DNA of 64,000 nt, taken from positions 1-64,000 of the IMG/VR virus record IMGVR_UViG_3300036801_000104, one strand, 5' to 3'. Positions within the stretch are counted from its first letter, which is position 1, and the number at the start of each line of letters is the position of its first letter. The DNA comes from a virus. Shown here piece by piece: positions 58,628-64,000 of the stretch. A model generated the notes under the pieces. It was not told the DNA's origin and did no database searches. It saw nothing but the letters and a program-made list of their open reading frames with translations. Position numbers and translations under genes: made by a program.

Positions 58628-58657
58628 GCCGCCGCTTGGTTGGTCCCTAGCGGCGGC
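58628..58657 (-). other. hairpin upstream of the GcrA-like gene
   Basis: GCCGCCGC (58628-58635) and GCGGCGGC (58650-58657), perfect 8-bp stem with a 14-nt loop in the 65-bp gap before the gcrA-like start. Could be a partial terminator or attenuator. No U-run. Confidence 0.45.
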
Positions 58658-58679
58658 GCTTTACTGGCTATTCAGCTAA

Positions 58680-58991
58680 TCAGTAGTCGCGATCAAGGTC
58701 GTGGACTAGGAATGCTGGCTGCGTCCCCTTACATTGGACGACTTGGGGAGGATCATACAGCTCGAACGAGATCGTCGCGCCGTCGGAGGCAGCAAGCAAT
58801 AGCTTTACTACCTGTCCGTTGTAAATATTTTCAACCCCATACCACTGTCCGTTGACTTTCATGCACGTGCGAAGCGTGCCTGAATGCGTCTGCTTTATGA
58901 TGCCAACGACACTTGGATCTGCAAGCGCAGATGTGGCGACGAGTAGCATTCCCGCCACTGCGGCGGCCGTTGTTAGTAAGGTTTTACGCAT
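58680..58991 (-). CDS. small exported protein in early operon
   Basis: 103 residues: signal peptide 'KTLLTTAAAVAGMLLVATSALA' then a beta domain with two Cys ('LRTCMKVNG' and 'VVQCKG') likely disulphide-bonded in the periplasm. It overlaps the resolvase-like gene by 8 nt. A secreted protein expressed with early genes could protect the cell from other phages or alter its surface, by inference. Confidence 0.65.
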   Translation of the reverse strand: MRKTLLTTAAAVAGMLLVATSALADPSVVGIIKQTHSGTLRTCMKVNGQWYGVENIYNGQVVKLLLAASDGATISFELYDPPQVVQCKGTQPAFLVHDLDRDY

Positions 58992-59547
58992 GGCTATATC
59001 CCTCGAATAGTGGTCCGGTTGGTTGCTTCAGCACCCGAGGCCGGCATAAGGCGGCATCGGGGAATCGCTTGGCCTCCGCGAGCAGAAACACTGCAATCGC
59101 ATCGGCTTCGTCTTCAGTTGCCTCCCATCCTCGCGCTCGGCACGCCTCGACAGTCGCTGCTTTCTTCTCCTTGCGCCGGGCCGCATAATTGTCGCCTGGA
59201 TATTTATTGCCTCGGCCGGTCATGCCTCTAGTAGCCTCGCCAGCCATGACTGATGCAGGCTCAATGCCATATTCAGTCGCGATGGTATCGATAAGAAACC
59301 CCAAACCCTGCAATATGAATGACGTTTTGCCATTTATGAATCGCGTCGAGAGGAATGGCTGTTCATAGACGATCAGATCTGGATTTATCGCCACGATAGT
59401 CTCATTGAGGAATTCTTTAAGCGCAAAACCGACCGCTCCCGGTGCTGCGCCCCGGCGCGCAAGCTCAATATGCCCAAAGGCTAATGCCCCACCGGGCTCG
59501 CCACGGCACCAGCCGAGCACCCGGCTCGGATCAAGGGCCAGGATCAT
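58984..59547 (-). CDS. RuvC-like Holliday-junction resolvase
   Basis: 187 residues with the RNase H-like nuclease pattern: 'LALDPSRVLGWCRG' (Asp6), 'IVYEQPFLS' (Glu61), and 'DEADAIAVFLL' (Asp/Glu near 149-152). Phage RuvC-like enzymes debranch recombining or concatemeric DNA before packaging. Length is typical. Confidence 0.75.
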   Translation of the reverse strand: MILALDPSRVLGWCRGEPGGALAFGHIELARRGAAPGAVGFALKEFLNETIVAINPDLIVYEQPFLSTRFINGKTSFILQGLGFLIDTIATEYGIEPASVMAGEATRGMTGRGNKYPGDNYAARRKEKKAATVEACRARGWEATEDEADAIAVFLLAEAKRFPDAALCRPRVLKQPTGPLFEGYSHA

Positions 59548-59885
59548 TTGCCGCTATGCCAGTCAGGATGCACTGCTTTGACTGCGGCCTCGCCGAGTGG
59601 GGTATGCACGAACTCCCGCAGTGCCCGCACGATGCGCTCGGCTTCTGCCCACTTCTCCTCGCGTGCAGAGCGAGCCTCATCGCTTTCCATGTACAGCTTC
59701 ACCGCCAGCTTTATCGGCCCAACCTTCAGGTCAGCTTCGCGGATATCGACGGACACCGCCTTAACGTCTTCCCGCAATTCTTTGATATGCGTTTCAAGCG
59801 CCAGTATGCGGTCGAAGAATGGCTTCTCCTCCAATCCAATATTATGTCCCGGACCATTGCTTGTGCTTTTTAGATTGCGCGCCAT
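59544..59885 (-). CDS. helical protein, possible GapR-like
   Basis: 113 residues. 'FFDRILALETHIKELREDVKAVS' region and 'IKLAVKLYMESDEARSAREEK' show the helix pattern of GapR/DUF2312 proteins, alphaproteobacterial DNA-binding factors, but identity is weak and the protein is longer. A topology-sensing or replication-associated role is possible. ATGA overlap with the resolvase-like gene. Confidence 0.42.
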   Translation of the reverse strand: MARNLKSTSNGPGHNIGLEEKPFFDRILALETHIKELREDVKAVSVDIREADLKVGPIKLAVKLYMESDEARSAREEKWAEAERIVRALREFVHTPLGEAAVKAVHPDWHSGK

Positions 59886-59904
59886 AGCTTATCTCCGTTG
59901 AGAG

Positions 59905-60306
59905 TTACCCTTTGTTGATCCAATCACTCGCAGCCTTAACGAGGTATGCCACAGCATCGACGCGAGCTGCCGCAGCACCAACGATACCGGCAGCAGCATT
60001 AGCGAGATTGGTCGAAGACACGATTTCAACTTCATTGACGATCCCCGCCATTTTCAGAATCTCAGGGAGAAGATAGTCTTCTTCCCACTTCCTCTTGGCA
60101 TAGTATCGTTCGAGTAGCCGCTGGCCGACTTCCTCGCGGCGGTAGATTGGCACGGTCTGCTCCGCCCAGAATCGCGCGGTACGCACGGGTATTTCCATTA
60201 ACCGAGCTAGCCATTTCGCCGTATCGCGACCGGGCGGGCTCATCGCCCGGATAACTGCTTGATCGTTAACCACTTCTTTGCCGCTTTTCGACAATTTCCC
60301 TGTCAT
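59905..60306 (-). CDS. HTH-type early regulator-like protein
   Basis: 133 residues. 'DTAKWLARLMEIPVRTARFWA' resembles a helix-turn-helix; helices 'EVGQRLLERYYAKRKWEEDY' and an Ala-rich end follow. First gene left of the hairpin cluster. A regulator of the leftward early operon by context. Confidence 0.52.
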   Translation of the reverse strand: MTGKLSKSGKEVVNDQAVIRAMSPPGRDTAKWLARLMEIPVRTARFWAEQTVPIYRREEVGQRLLERYYAKRKWEEDYLLPEILKMAGIVNEVEIVSSTNLANAAAGIVGAAAARVDAVAYLVKAASDWINKG

Positions 60307-60365
60307 CGCTCTCGCCTATGTTTGGGGCGTGAGCGAGCAAGCAGACCTCAACCTCCTCATCGAAA

Positions 60366-60531
60366 GGCCGGCGGCGGCGAGATGCTGCCGCCGCCGGCCC
60401 CGTAGGACGCTGCCGCCACGAGCAAGCGTCCATCCCCTGGAAAATGAGTCCGAGAGCACAGAGCGGCCGGGGAAGCCGCTGTGCGGGAGGATTGCACGGC
60501 TCTCGGACTCGCCGCGCCGGGGGAGGCGCGG
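60366..60531. other. cluster of strong hairpins, candidate structured RNA or regulatory site
   Basis: Four nested or adjacent inverted repeats in the gap 60307-60551: a perfect 13-bp stem (60366-60378 with 60387-60399, 8-nt loop); a 12-bp stem GAGTCCGAGAGC/GCTCTCGGACTC (60446-60457 with 60499-60510) enclosing a smaller stem ACAG..CGGC/GCCG..CTGT (58-67 with 75-82 of the 60400s); and a perfect 7-bp stem CCGCGCC/GGCGCGG (60512-60518 with 60525-60531). This density is not expected by chance. It could be an RNA with multibranch folding, a termination zone, or operators between early genes. Confidence 0.6.
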
Positions 60532-60551
60532 ATCTCAGAAAGGTGCAGCGG

Positions 60552-60836
60552 ATGACGCCATTACAGACCCACGAGCGACCCCCTAGCCTGTCCTCGATGG
60601 CGCCTTTGTCCAAAGCGAGCGAGAATTCTTTAAAAGAACCCTCCGGACTTAACCGGCCGCTGCTGCCCGCCGGGAGGAAGCGTGCTAGGGGTAACTTGCT
60701 AAAGCAGGGCGACTGGCTCGGCTGGCCGGACCCGTCGCCGGTAGGCTGGGTTGCCGTCACGGACGGCGCGCGCATCATCGCGCTGTTCGAAAGCCCGTAT
60801 GACGCGGAAGCATTCATTCGTGCTCGACTGGTCTGA
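60552..60836 (+). CDS. hypothetical protein on opposite strand to early operon
   Basis: ATG 60552 with AGAAAGGTG upstream. 94 residues; basic first half, then a convincing folded end ('VGWVAVTDGARIIALFESP' and 'YDAEAFIRARL'). Plus strand, antisense to the leader of the leftward early transcripts. Function unknown. Confidence 0.52.
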   Translation: MTPLQTHERPPSLSSMAPLSKASENSLKEPSGLNRPLLPAGRKRARGNLLKQGDWLGWPDPSPVGWVAVTDGARIIALFESPYDAEAFIRARLV

Positions 60837-60873
60837 GCCGCTGGCAATGCTGGTGTCATGGCTCGTGTTAGGG

Positions 60874-61062
60874 TTAGGCGCGGTTGTCGCGCTGATCGCG
60901 CTGGCGCAGACCGCGCTGAGCCGCCGCAATAACCGCTGGCCGGGGTTCCACCGGACGGGTCATCTTGCCGAGACGCCTCCCGACAATATTGCCGAGCAGG
61001 GTCGCCAGAAGAAGGTAGAGGAACGCCCCGAGGACAATGATATCCCACGATAGGCTTGGCAT
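60874..61062 (-). CDS. small membrane protein behind the Cro-like gene
   Basis: ATG 61062 with GGGAGTG 8 nt upstream. 62 residues with one membrane helix ('DIIVLGAFLYLLLATLLGNI') and a basic tail. It follows the YdaS/Cro-like gene in the same direction after 23 nt. A plus-strand reading (60799-61053) is also hydrophobic but has a weaker ribosome site. Confidence 0.45.
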   Translation of the reverse strand: MPSLSWDIIVLGAFLYLLLATLLGNIVGRRLGKMTRPVEPRPAVIAAAQRGLRQRDQRDNRA

Positions 61063-61085
61063 AACTGACACTCCCGCGTTGGGGA

Positions 61086-61289
61086 TTACTCGGCGGCCTC
61101 GGCGGGCCGCCAGATATCGGGTCTGATTTCGTGCAGCGGAATTCCCAGCGCCTCATGAATCTTGAGAGCCCGAAGCGGTGGAATTCGACTGCACCGTTTC
61201 CAGCCAGAGACGGTGGAGTGATCAACCCCGGCAATTTCGCCGAGCTTCTTCAGACCGCCCGCTAAGGTGATGATCTTTTGGATGTCCAT
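61086..61289 (-). CDS. YdaS/Cro-like HTH regulator
   Basis: 67 residues. 'LAGGLKKLGEIAGVDHSTVSGWKR' is a helix-turn-helix and 'IPPLRALKIHEALGIPLHEI' plus 'RPDIW' is the hallmark C-terminus of YdaS/Cro-like phage regulators. Diverges from the XRE repressor, so it is the lytic-direction repressor (Cro function). No ribosome site between promoter and ATG, possibly leaderless. Confidence 0.8.
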   Translation of the reverse strand: MDIQKIITLAGGLKKLGEIAGVDHSTVSGWKRCSRIPPLRALKIHEALGIPLHEIRPDIWRPAEAAE

Positions 61290-61298
61290 CGTAGAGGC

Positions 61299-61328
61299 TA
61301 TGTTGGCGCAGCAAACTTACTTCGTCAA
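61299..61328 (-). promoter_or_regulatory. leftward early promoter in the cI/cro-type region
   Basis: Minus-strand TTGACG (61323-61328) with 18 bp to AACATA (61299-61304), just 10 bp before the Cro-like ATG. Flanking half-sites TTGGCG (61303-61308) and CGCCAA (61352-61357) may belong to repressor operators. The whole divergent gap is only 106 bp. Confidence 0.55.
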
Positions 61329-61395
61329 GCCCCTCCAACAAAAATATGCTGGTCCCGCCAACTCACGGGATTCACGAATGCGTTAATCTCTCCGG

Positions 61396-61854
61396 ATGGC
61401 TCAATCAGGAGCATCGACGCTCGGCAACTTGATCAGAGCTTGGCGGAGGAAACAGAACGTCTCACAAGCGGAAGCCGCGGAGGCTATCGGAATCTCACGG
61501 GCGCACCTGGCAAACATAGAGACGGGCCGGGATCATCCCGGCAGGGCCACGTTGATGGCTATAGCTGCCTATTACAGAGCAAGCCTAGACGAGCTTTTCT
61601 CTCATACACGCAGACCGATGATCGAGAACGAAAAGACCGCCGTCCTGCCCGAGCAGCTTCTTGAGCTAGCGATCCGCTTTCTGGGACAGGACCGGAGTCT
61701 TGATCCCGCGCGCTATGCTAGGCGTGTCGCGTTAGTCCATAAGGCGCTGCAGGAAGCGCAACGCGATGGGCAGACGATAACGGCCGAGACGGTGCCGGGG
61801 ATCGTGGCCGATGCCCTTGAGAAGGCCCCCGACGATCCCGGCGGCTCCCGATAG
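61396..61854 (+). CDS. XRE-family phage repressor (CI-like)
   Basis: 152 residues. HTH_3 domain at about 8-62: 'IRAWRRKQNVSQAEAAEAIGI' with 'SRAHLANIETGRDHPGRATL', then a short C-terminal helical domain without a LexA-type Ser/Lys protease, so it is not RecA-cleaved in the lambda manner. Divergent from the Cro-like gene. The 3' end overlaps the converging membrane-protein gene by 137 nt. Confidence 0.8.
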   Translation: MAQSGASTLGNLIRAWRRKQNVSQAEAAEAIGISRAHLANIETGRDHPGRATLMAIAAYYRASLDELFSHTRRPMIENEKTAVLPEQLLELAIRFLGQDRSLDPARYARRVALVHKALQEAQRDGQTITAETVPGIVADALEKAPDDPGGSR

Positions 61855-62221
61855 AGGCGATAAGCGCCAGCGTGGCAACCGTCAACACGGTCCACACCGG
61901 CTCCGCCACCCTCGCGTCCCAACAGACCGGCAGCAGGGCAAACAAGAACGCATACCACCCGATGCGTCGGTGCCCGATAAGCGATCCCAGCGTTACGGCG
62001 CAAGCCACACCCAGATAGAAGGGCATCAGGCTGATAGGCAGATGCGGCGGGGCGGGGATGGCCGCCGCAATCAGGCAGGCTCCGCCTGCGCAAGCCGCGC
62101 CTACAGCCACATTCCATAATGACGGATGATCGACGGGCGGCGATTTCCACGTGCGGGAAGCCCGATCATAGCCCATCTCCGCGAGGATTTCGGCTAGTTC
62201 CCGCTGTTCAGTCTCGGTCAC
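61718..62221 (-). CDS. four-span membrane protein next to the repressor, superinfection-exclusion candidate
   Basis: 167 residues: acidic amphipathic start ('TETEQRELAEILAEMGYDRA'), four hydrophobic segments (about 36-56, 62-83, 88-102 and 107-124), and an Arg/Pro-rich tail that overlaps the repressor gene. It sits in the immunity region and reads toward the repressor, the place of Sie/SieB-like genes, so exclusion is a reasonable inference. Frame quality drops in the overlapping tail. Confidence 0.58.
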   Translation of the reverse strand: MTETEQRELAEILAEMGYDRASRTWKSPPVDHPSLWNVAVGAACAGGACLIAAAIPAPPHLPISLMPFYLGVACAVTLGSLIGHRRIGWYAFLFALLPVCWDARVAEPVWTVLTVATLALIASIGSRRDRRGPSQGHRPRSPAPSRPLSSAHRVALPAAPYGLTRHA

Positions 62222-62254
62222 CGCCGGGTCTCCAATCTATCTTCAATTTGCTTT

Positions 62255-62290
62255 CCGCCTGCACCAGGCGGGCGGGGTACACCGTACACC
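62255..62290. promoter_or_regulatory. palindrome and direct repeat in rightward control region
   Basis: CCGCCTG-CAC-CAGGCGG (62255-62271) is a perfect 7-bp inverted repeat, directly followed by GTACACC twice in tandem (62277-62283, 62284-62290). They lie between the membrane-protein start and the rightward promoter, so they are candidate operator or activator sites. Confidence 0.4.
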
Positions 62291-62366
62291 AGAGCAACGC
62301 GGAAAGGGTTAACGGTCCATTACGTGCGGCATTCCGCCACACTGTTGGGTGATCCATCACAAACGG

Positions 62367-62395
62367 TTGACAAGATCTGCTGGTAATGCCAACAT
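62367..62395 (+). promoter_or_regulatory. rightward early promoter
   Basis: TTGACA (62367-62372), a 17-bp spacer and CAACAT (62390-62395), 27 bp before the first ATG of the operon that runs through PEP-CTERM, erf and exo to 2.5 kb. CCGGGGAG precedes the start codon at 62423. Confidence 0.6.
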
Positions 62396-62422
62396 CTCCC
62401 CATACCAACCGGGGAGCATCGC

Positions 62423-62629
62423 ATGTCCGACCCATCGCTGAACGACCTGAAGCGGGCCTTTACCGAAAACCAGCTTCCAGAGTTGCAAGGGGAGCTGGCG
62501 GCGTTCATCTTCAATCATCCGATCTTTGGCGAATTGCCTGCGTATGATCAGAGGGCCGCCGCGTATAGTGCGGCTGTCCATCTGCTGCTGGCGATCCGCA
62601 GCCAATCGGTTGTGGGGCTCGTGCAATGA
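62423..62629 (+). CDS. first gene of the rightward operon
   Basis: 68 residues, ATG 62423 with GGGGAG upstream. Helical ('LKRAFTENQLPELQGELAAF', 'RAAAYSAAVHLLLAIRSQ'). Unassigned. Leads the recombination operon and is ATGA-coupled to the next gene. Confidence 0.6.
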   Translation: MSDPSLNDLKRAFTENQLPELQGELAAFIFNHPIFGELPAYDQRAAAYSAAVHLLLAIRSQSVVGLVQ

Positions 62630-62820
62630 CGACACCAACCTACGCTGAAGGGCGATTTGACGCCGAAACGGAGGCCGCGAAATCTCATTTCGACTTAGCT
62701 GAGCTATGCAAGTGCATCGGCGACTTCGGCGACAGTCCTCCCGCCAATTTATATCAACGCGGCTACCTGAAGCGGCTTCTTCAACTAGCCAACGACGCAC
62801 TCAAGGTGCACCCACAATGA
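62626..62820 (+). CDS. hypothetical early protein
   Basis: 64 residues, ATGA overlap. Helical with a Cys pair ('LCKCIGDFGD') and 'GYLKRLLQLANDALKVHP'. No family recognised. Confidence 0.55.
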   Translation: MTTPTYAEGRFDAETEAAKSHFDLAELCKCIGDFGDSPPANLYQRGYLKRLLQLANDALKVHPQ

Positions 62821-63053
62821 CAGACCTAAGCGAGCGCCGCACTGAACTGCGCGCCAAGGAAGAGGCGCTCCATAACGCCTACATGGCGAGCGAGCCCGGC
62901 TCGCAAGAGGAACGTACCCTCGAATTGGCGCTGGAAGAAGTCATGGACGAGCTTGATGCGCTGTTCCGCGAGGAGCAGGCTGAGTGGGAAACGGAGTCTG
63001 CGCGGTCCCGCCGCGTATTTTTGTTGGATGCCGCTTATGGGAGGATGTTGTGA
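62817..63053 (+). CDS. acidic helical early protein
   Basis: 78 residues, ATGA overlap, strongly charged helices ('RTELRAKEEALHNAYMASEP', 'LELALEEVMDELDALFREEQ'). Possibly a coiled coil. Unknown function. Confidence 0.58.
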   Translation: MTDLSERRTELRAKEEALHNAYMASEPGSQEERTLELALEEVMDELDALFREEQAEWETESARSRRVFLLDAAYGRML

Positions 63054-63232
63054 TTCAAGTTATACCCACTGTCGATGAAGTTGAGGCGTTGGCGGCGAAG
63101 CTCTGGGCAGAGAGGGAGCAAATGTATCCGCCTTTCGTCCGAATGGCATGGGATAGAGGAACGGCACTCGCCAAGGGGCGCATGCTGGAGATGGCCGAAG
63201 CGATCCTGCTCGGTCAGGAATTTAGACTATAG
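63050..63232 (+). CDS. hypothetical early protein
   Basis: GTG start at 63050 overlapping the previous TGA (GTGA). 60 residues, amphipathic helices ('VDEVEALAAKLWAEREQMYP' and 'GRMLEMAEAILLGQEF'). No known family. Confidence 0.55.
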   Translation: MIQVIPTVDEVEALAAKLWAEREQMYPPFVRMAWDRGTALAKGRMLEMAEAILLGQEFRL

Positions 63233-63244
63233 AGGGGCGCTCCG

Positions 63245-63808
63245 ATGATCCGCTTGATTTCCTTCTGCGTAGGGGTCGCTCTAGCAGGGTCCGCCGCTGC
63301 GGCGCCCGTCGAGTGGGATTTGGTCGCCACGGACTCACAGATCACCGTGGCCAGCCTCACCTTGGCCGGGCCGGATTCGACAGGATCGGCAAGCTGGCCG
63401 CTTCTCTCTCCGACCGCCACTTACACAGGTGACAGCTTCTCGTTCAATTTCGATTTCCCCCATCACCAACCCCTGACACCGGCCTTTGCCCCCGATGCAT
63501 TCGGCTGTGGGGCGCGCTACCAGCTCTGCGACTTCAACATAAGCTGGTCGGAAATCGGTGACCAGCTTACCGCTGTCAATATTCGGGTCGACGCTTTCGA
63601 TGACAGCATTTTCGCAAGCCTTTCGGCAGCCGTGATCGGTTCTATGGGGCTGCCTTACGACCCCTGCGCCGCCGATGAATCGTGCCGGCTCAGCGGCGCT
63701 TGGGTTGACGCTCCCGGAGCTGTGCCAGAACCAAGCAACCTCGCGCTGCTTGCTGTCGCCTTTGGGTTTTTGGGGCTTGTTAAACTGTATGGGAGATCCT
63801 TGTTGTGA
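63245..63808 (+). CDS. PEP-CTERM exported protein
   Basis: 187 residues: signal peptide 'IRLISFCVGVALAGSAAA', a beta-rich, Cys-containing middle, and a complete C-terminal sorting signal: 'AVPEPS' (V160-P161-E162-P163), a hydrophobic helix ('LALLAVAFGFLGLVKL') and a basic end ('YGRSLL'). PEP-CTERM proteins are processed by exosortase and are usually linked to exopolysaccharide or surface structures. It is the first such protein I would expect in a phage recombination operon. GAGGGGC upstream; its TGA overlaps the ERF GTG. Confidence 0.8.
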   Translation: MIRLISFCVGVALAGSAAAAPVEWDLVATDSQITVASLTLAGPDSTGSASWPLLSPTATYTGDSFSFNFDFPHHQPLTPAFAPDAFGCGARYQLCDFNISWSEIGDQLTAVNIRVDAFDDSIFASLSAAVIGSMGLPYDPCAADESCRLSGAWVDAPGAVPEPSNLALLAVAFGFLGLVKLYGRSLL

Positions 63809-64000
63809 GCGAAGTGGCCACTATTGAGAGCCGGGAGGAGGAAGCCCCTCCCCAAACCGGCGTTCTGGCGCTAATCGAGCGGGTCGCACTGGACCCGGCC
63901 GCGGATGTCGAGAAGCTGGAGCGGCTATTCGCGATGCATGAGCGCATGCTGGCGAACCACGCCAGAGAAGCGTTCGCCGCGGCGTTCGTGCGGATGAAGC
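63805..64000 (+). CDS. erf: ERF family recombinase, N-terminal part (truncated by window end)
   Basis: GTG 63805 (GGGAGATCC upstream), GTGA-overlapped with the PEP-CTERM gene. 65 complete codons plus one base: 'LIERVALDPAADVEKLERLF', 'HERMLANHAREAFAAAFVRM' is the typical ERF opening. Positions 1-528 carry the rest. A direct join would shift the frame, so 2+3n bases (about ten codons by family comparison) are missing between window ends. Confidence 0.85.
   Translation, partial: MSEVATIESREEEAPPQTGVLALIERVALDPAADVEKLERLFAMHERMLANHAREAFAAAFVRMK

Noticed and set aside
60799-61053. Plus-strand 84-residue membrane-like reading frame
   Set aside because: Hydrophobic, but lacks a good ribosome binding site and lies antisense to the minus frame 60874-61062, which has one. 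Not excluded.
60266-61234. Minus-strand 322-codon open frame
   Set aside because: Composition (Pro/Arg/Ser-rich, no fold pattern) and antisense overlap with better-supported genes and hairpins; typical of GC-rich shadow frames.

Overview
The window is almost the whole genome of a temperate, tailed phage of an alphaproteobacterium, probably of the Rhizobiales/Hyphomicrobiales. Evidence for the host is a GcrA-type cell-cycle regulator, a DUF6456-type protein, a possible GapR-like protein, and an integrase next to the 3' half of a tRNA-Thr(GGT) that matches the alphaproteobacterial form. The virion genes are P22/podovirus-like: P22-type portal, acidic scaffold, coat, head-tail adaptor, beta-propeller hub and large ejection proteins, with no tape measure, sheath or tail-tube genes seen. 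The ends belong together: the N-terminal third of an ERF recombinase runs off the right edge and its remainder enters at the left edge, with only a few codons missing. The DNA is therefore very likely circular or circularly permuted and slightly longer than 64 kb.

Layout. (1) Immunity and early control, about 60.3-62.4 kb: a YdaS/Cro-like regulator (minus) and an XRE repressor (plus) diverge from a short promoter region. A multi-span membrane protein lies behind the repressor, and a second promoter (62.37 kb) starts the rightward early operon. (2) Rightward early operon, 62.4 kb through the circular junction to 2.5 kb: small proteins, a PEP-CTERM exported protein, ERF recombinase, YqaJ/lambda-exo-like nuclease and an HNH-type protein. 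(3) Leftward early operon, 61.3 down to about 54.4 kb: RuvC-like resolvase, GcrA homologue, excisionase, integrase with attP, a replication protein gene carrying iteron-like repeats, and a DUF6456 protein. (4) Late genes, all minus strand, 54.3 down to 2.5 kb: TerS/TerL, an S53 peptidase, portal (apparently split), an Acb2/Tad1-like protein, scaffold, coat, adaptor, fibre and enzyme genes, ejection proteins, a second fibre/enzyme block, and a lysis block at 2.5-5.8 kb.

Two plus-strand cassettes (18.49-19.34 and 51.10-52.10 kb) interrupt the minus-strand late region. The window is nearly fully coding with many ATGA/GTGA overlaps, and no stretch over 300 bp lacks a gene. The longest gaps are 60307-60551 (hairpin cluster), 62222-62422 (early promoter) and 46903-47075 (26-bp tandem repeat).

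The most striking property is that at least a dozen gene products, many among the tail and fibre genes, begin with Sec or lipoprotein signal peptides. They include a GH16-like glycosidase with an intact catalytic motif, two beta-helix pectate-lyase-like proteins and a 1283-residue repeat fibre. Together with the S53 peptidase and the PEP-CTERM protein, this suggests an unusual programme of exported proteins rather than, or in addition to, ordinary virion tail fibres. All functions are read from sequence motifs without database searches.
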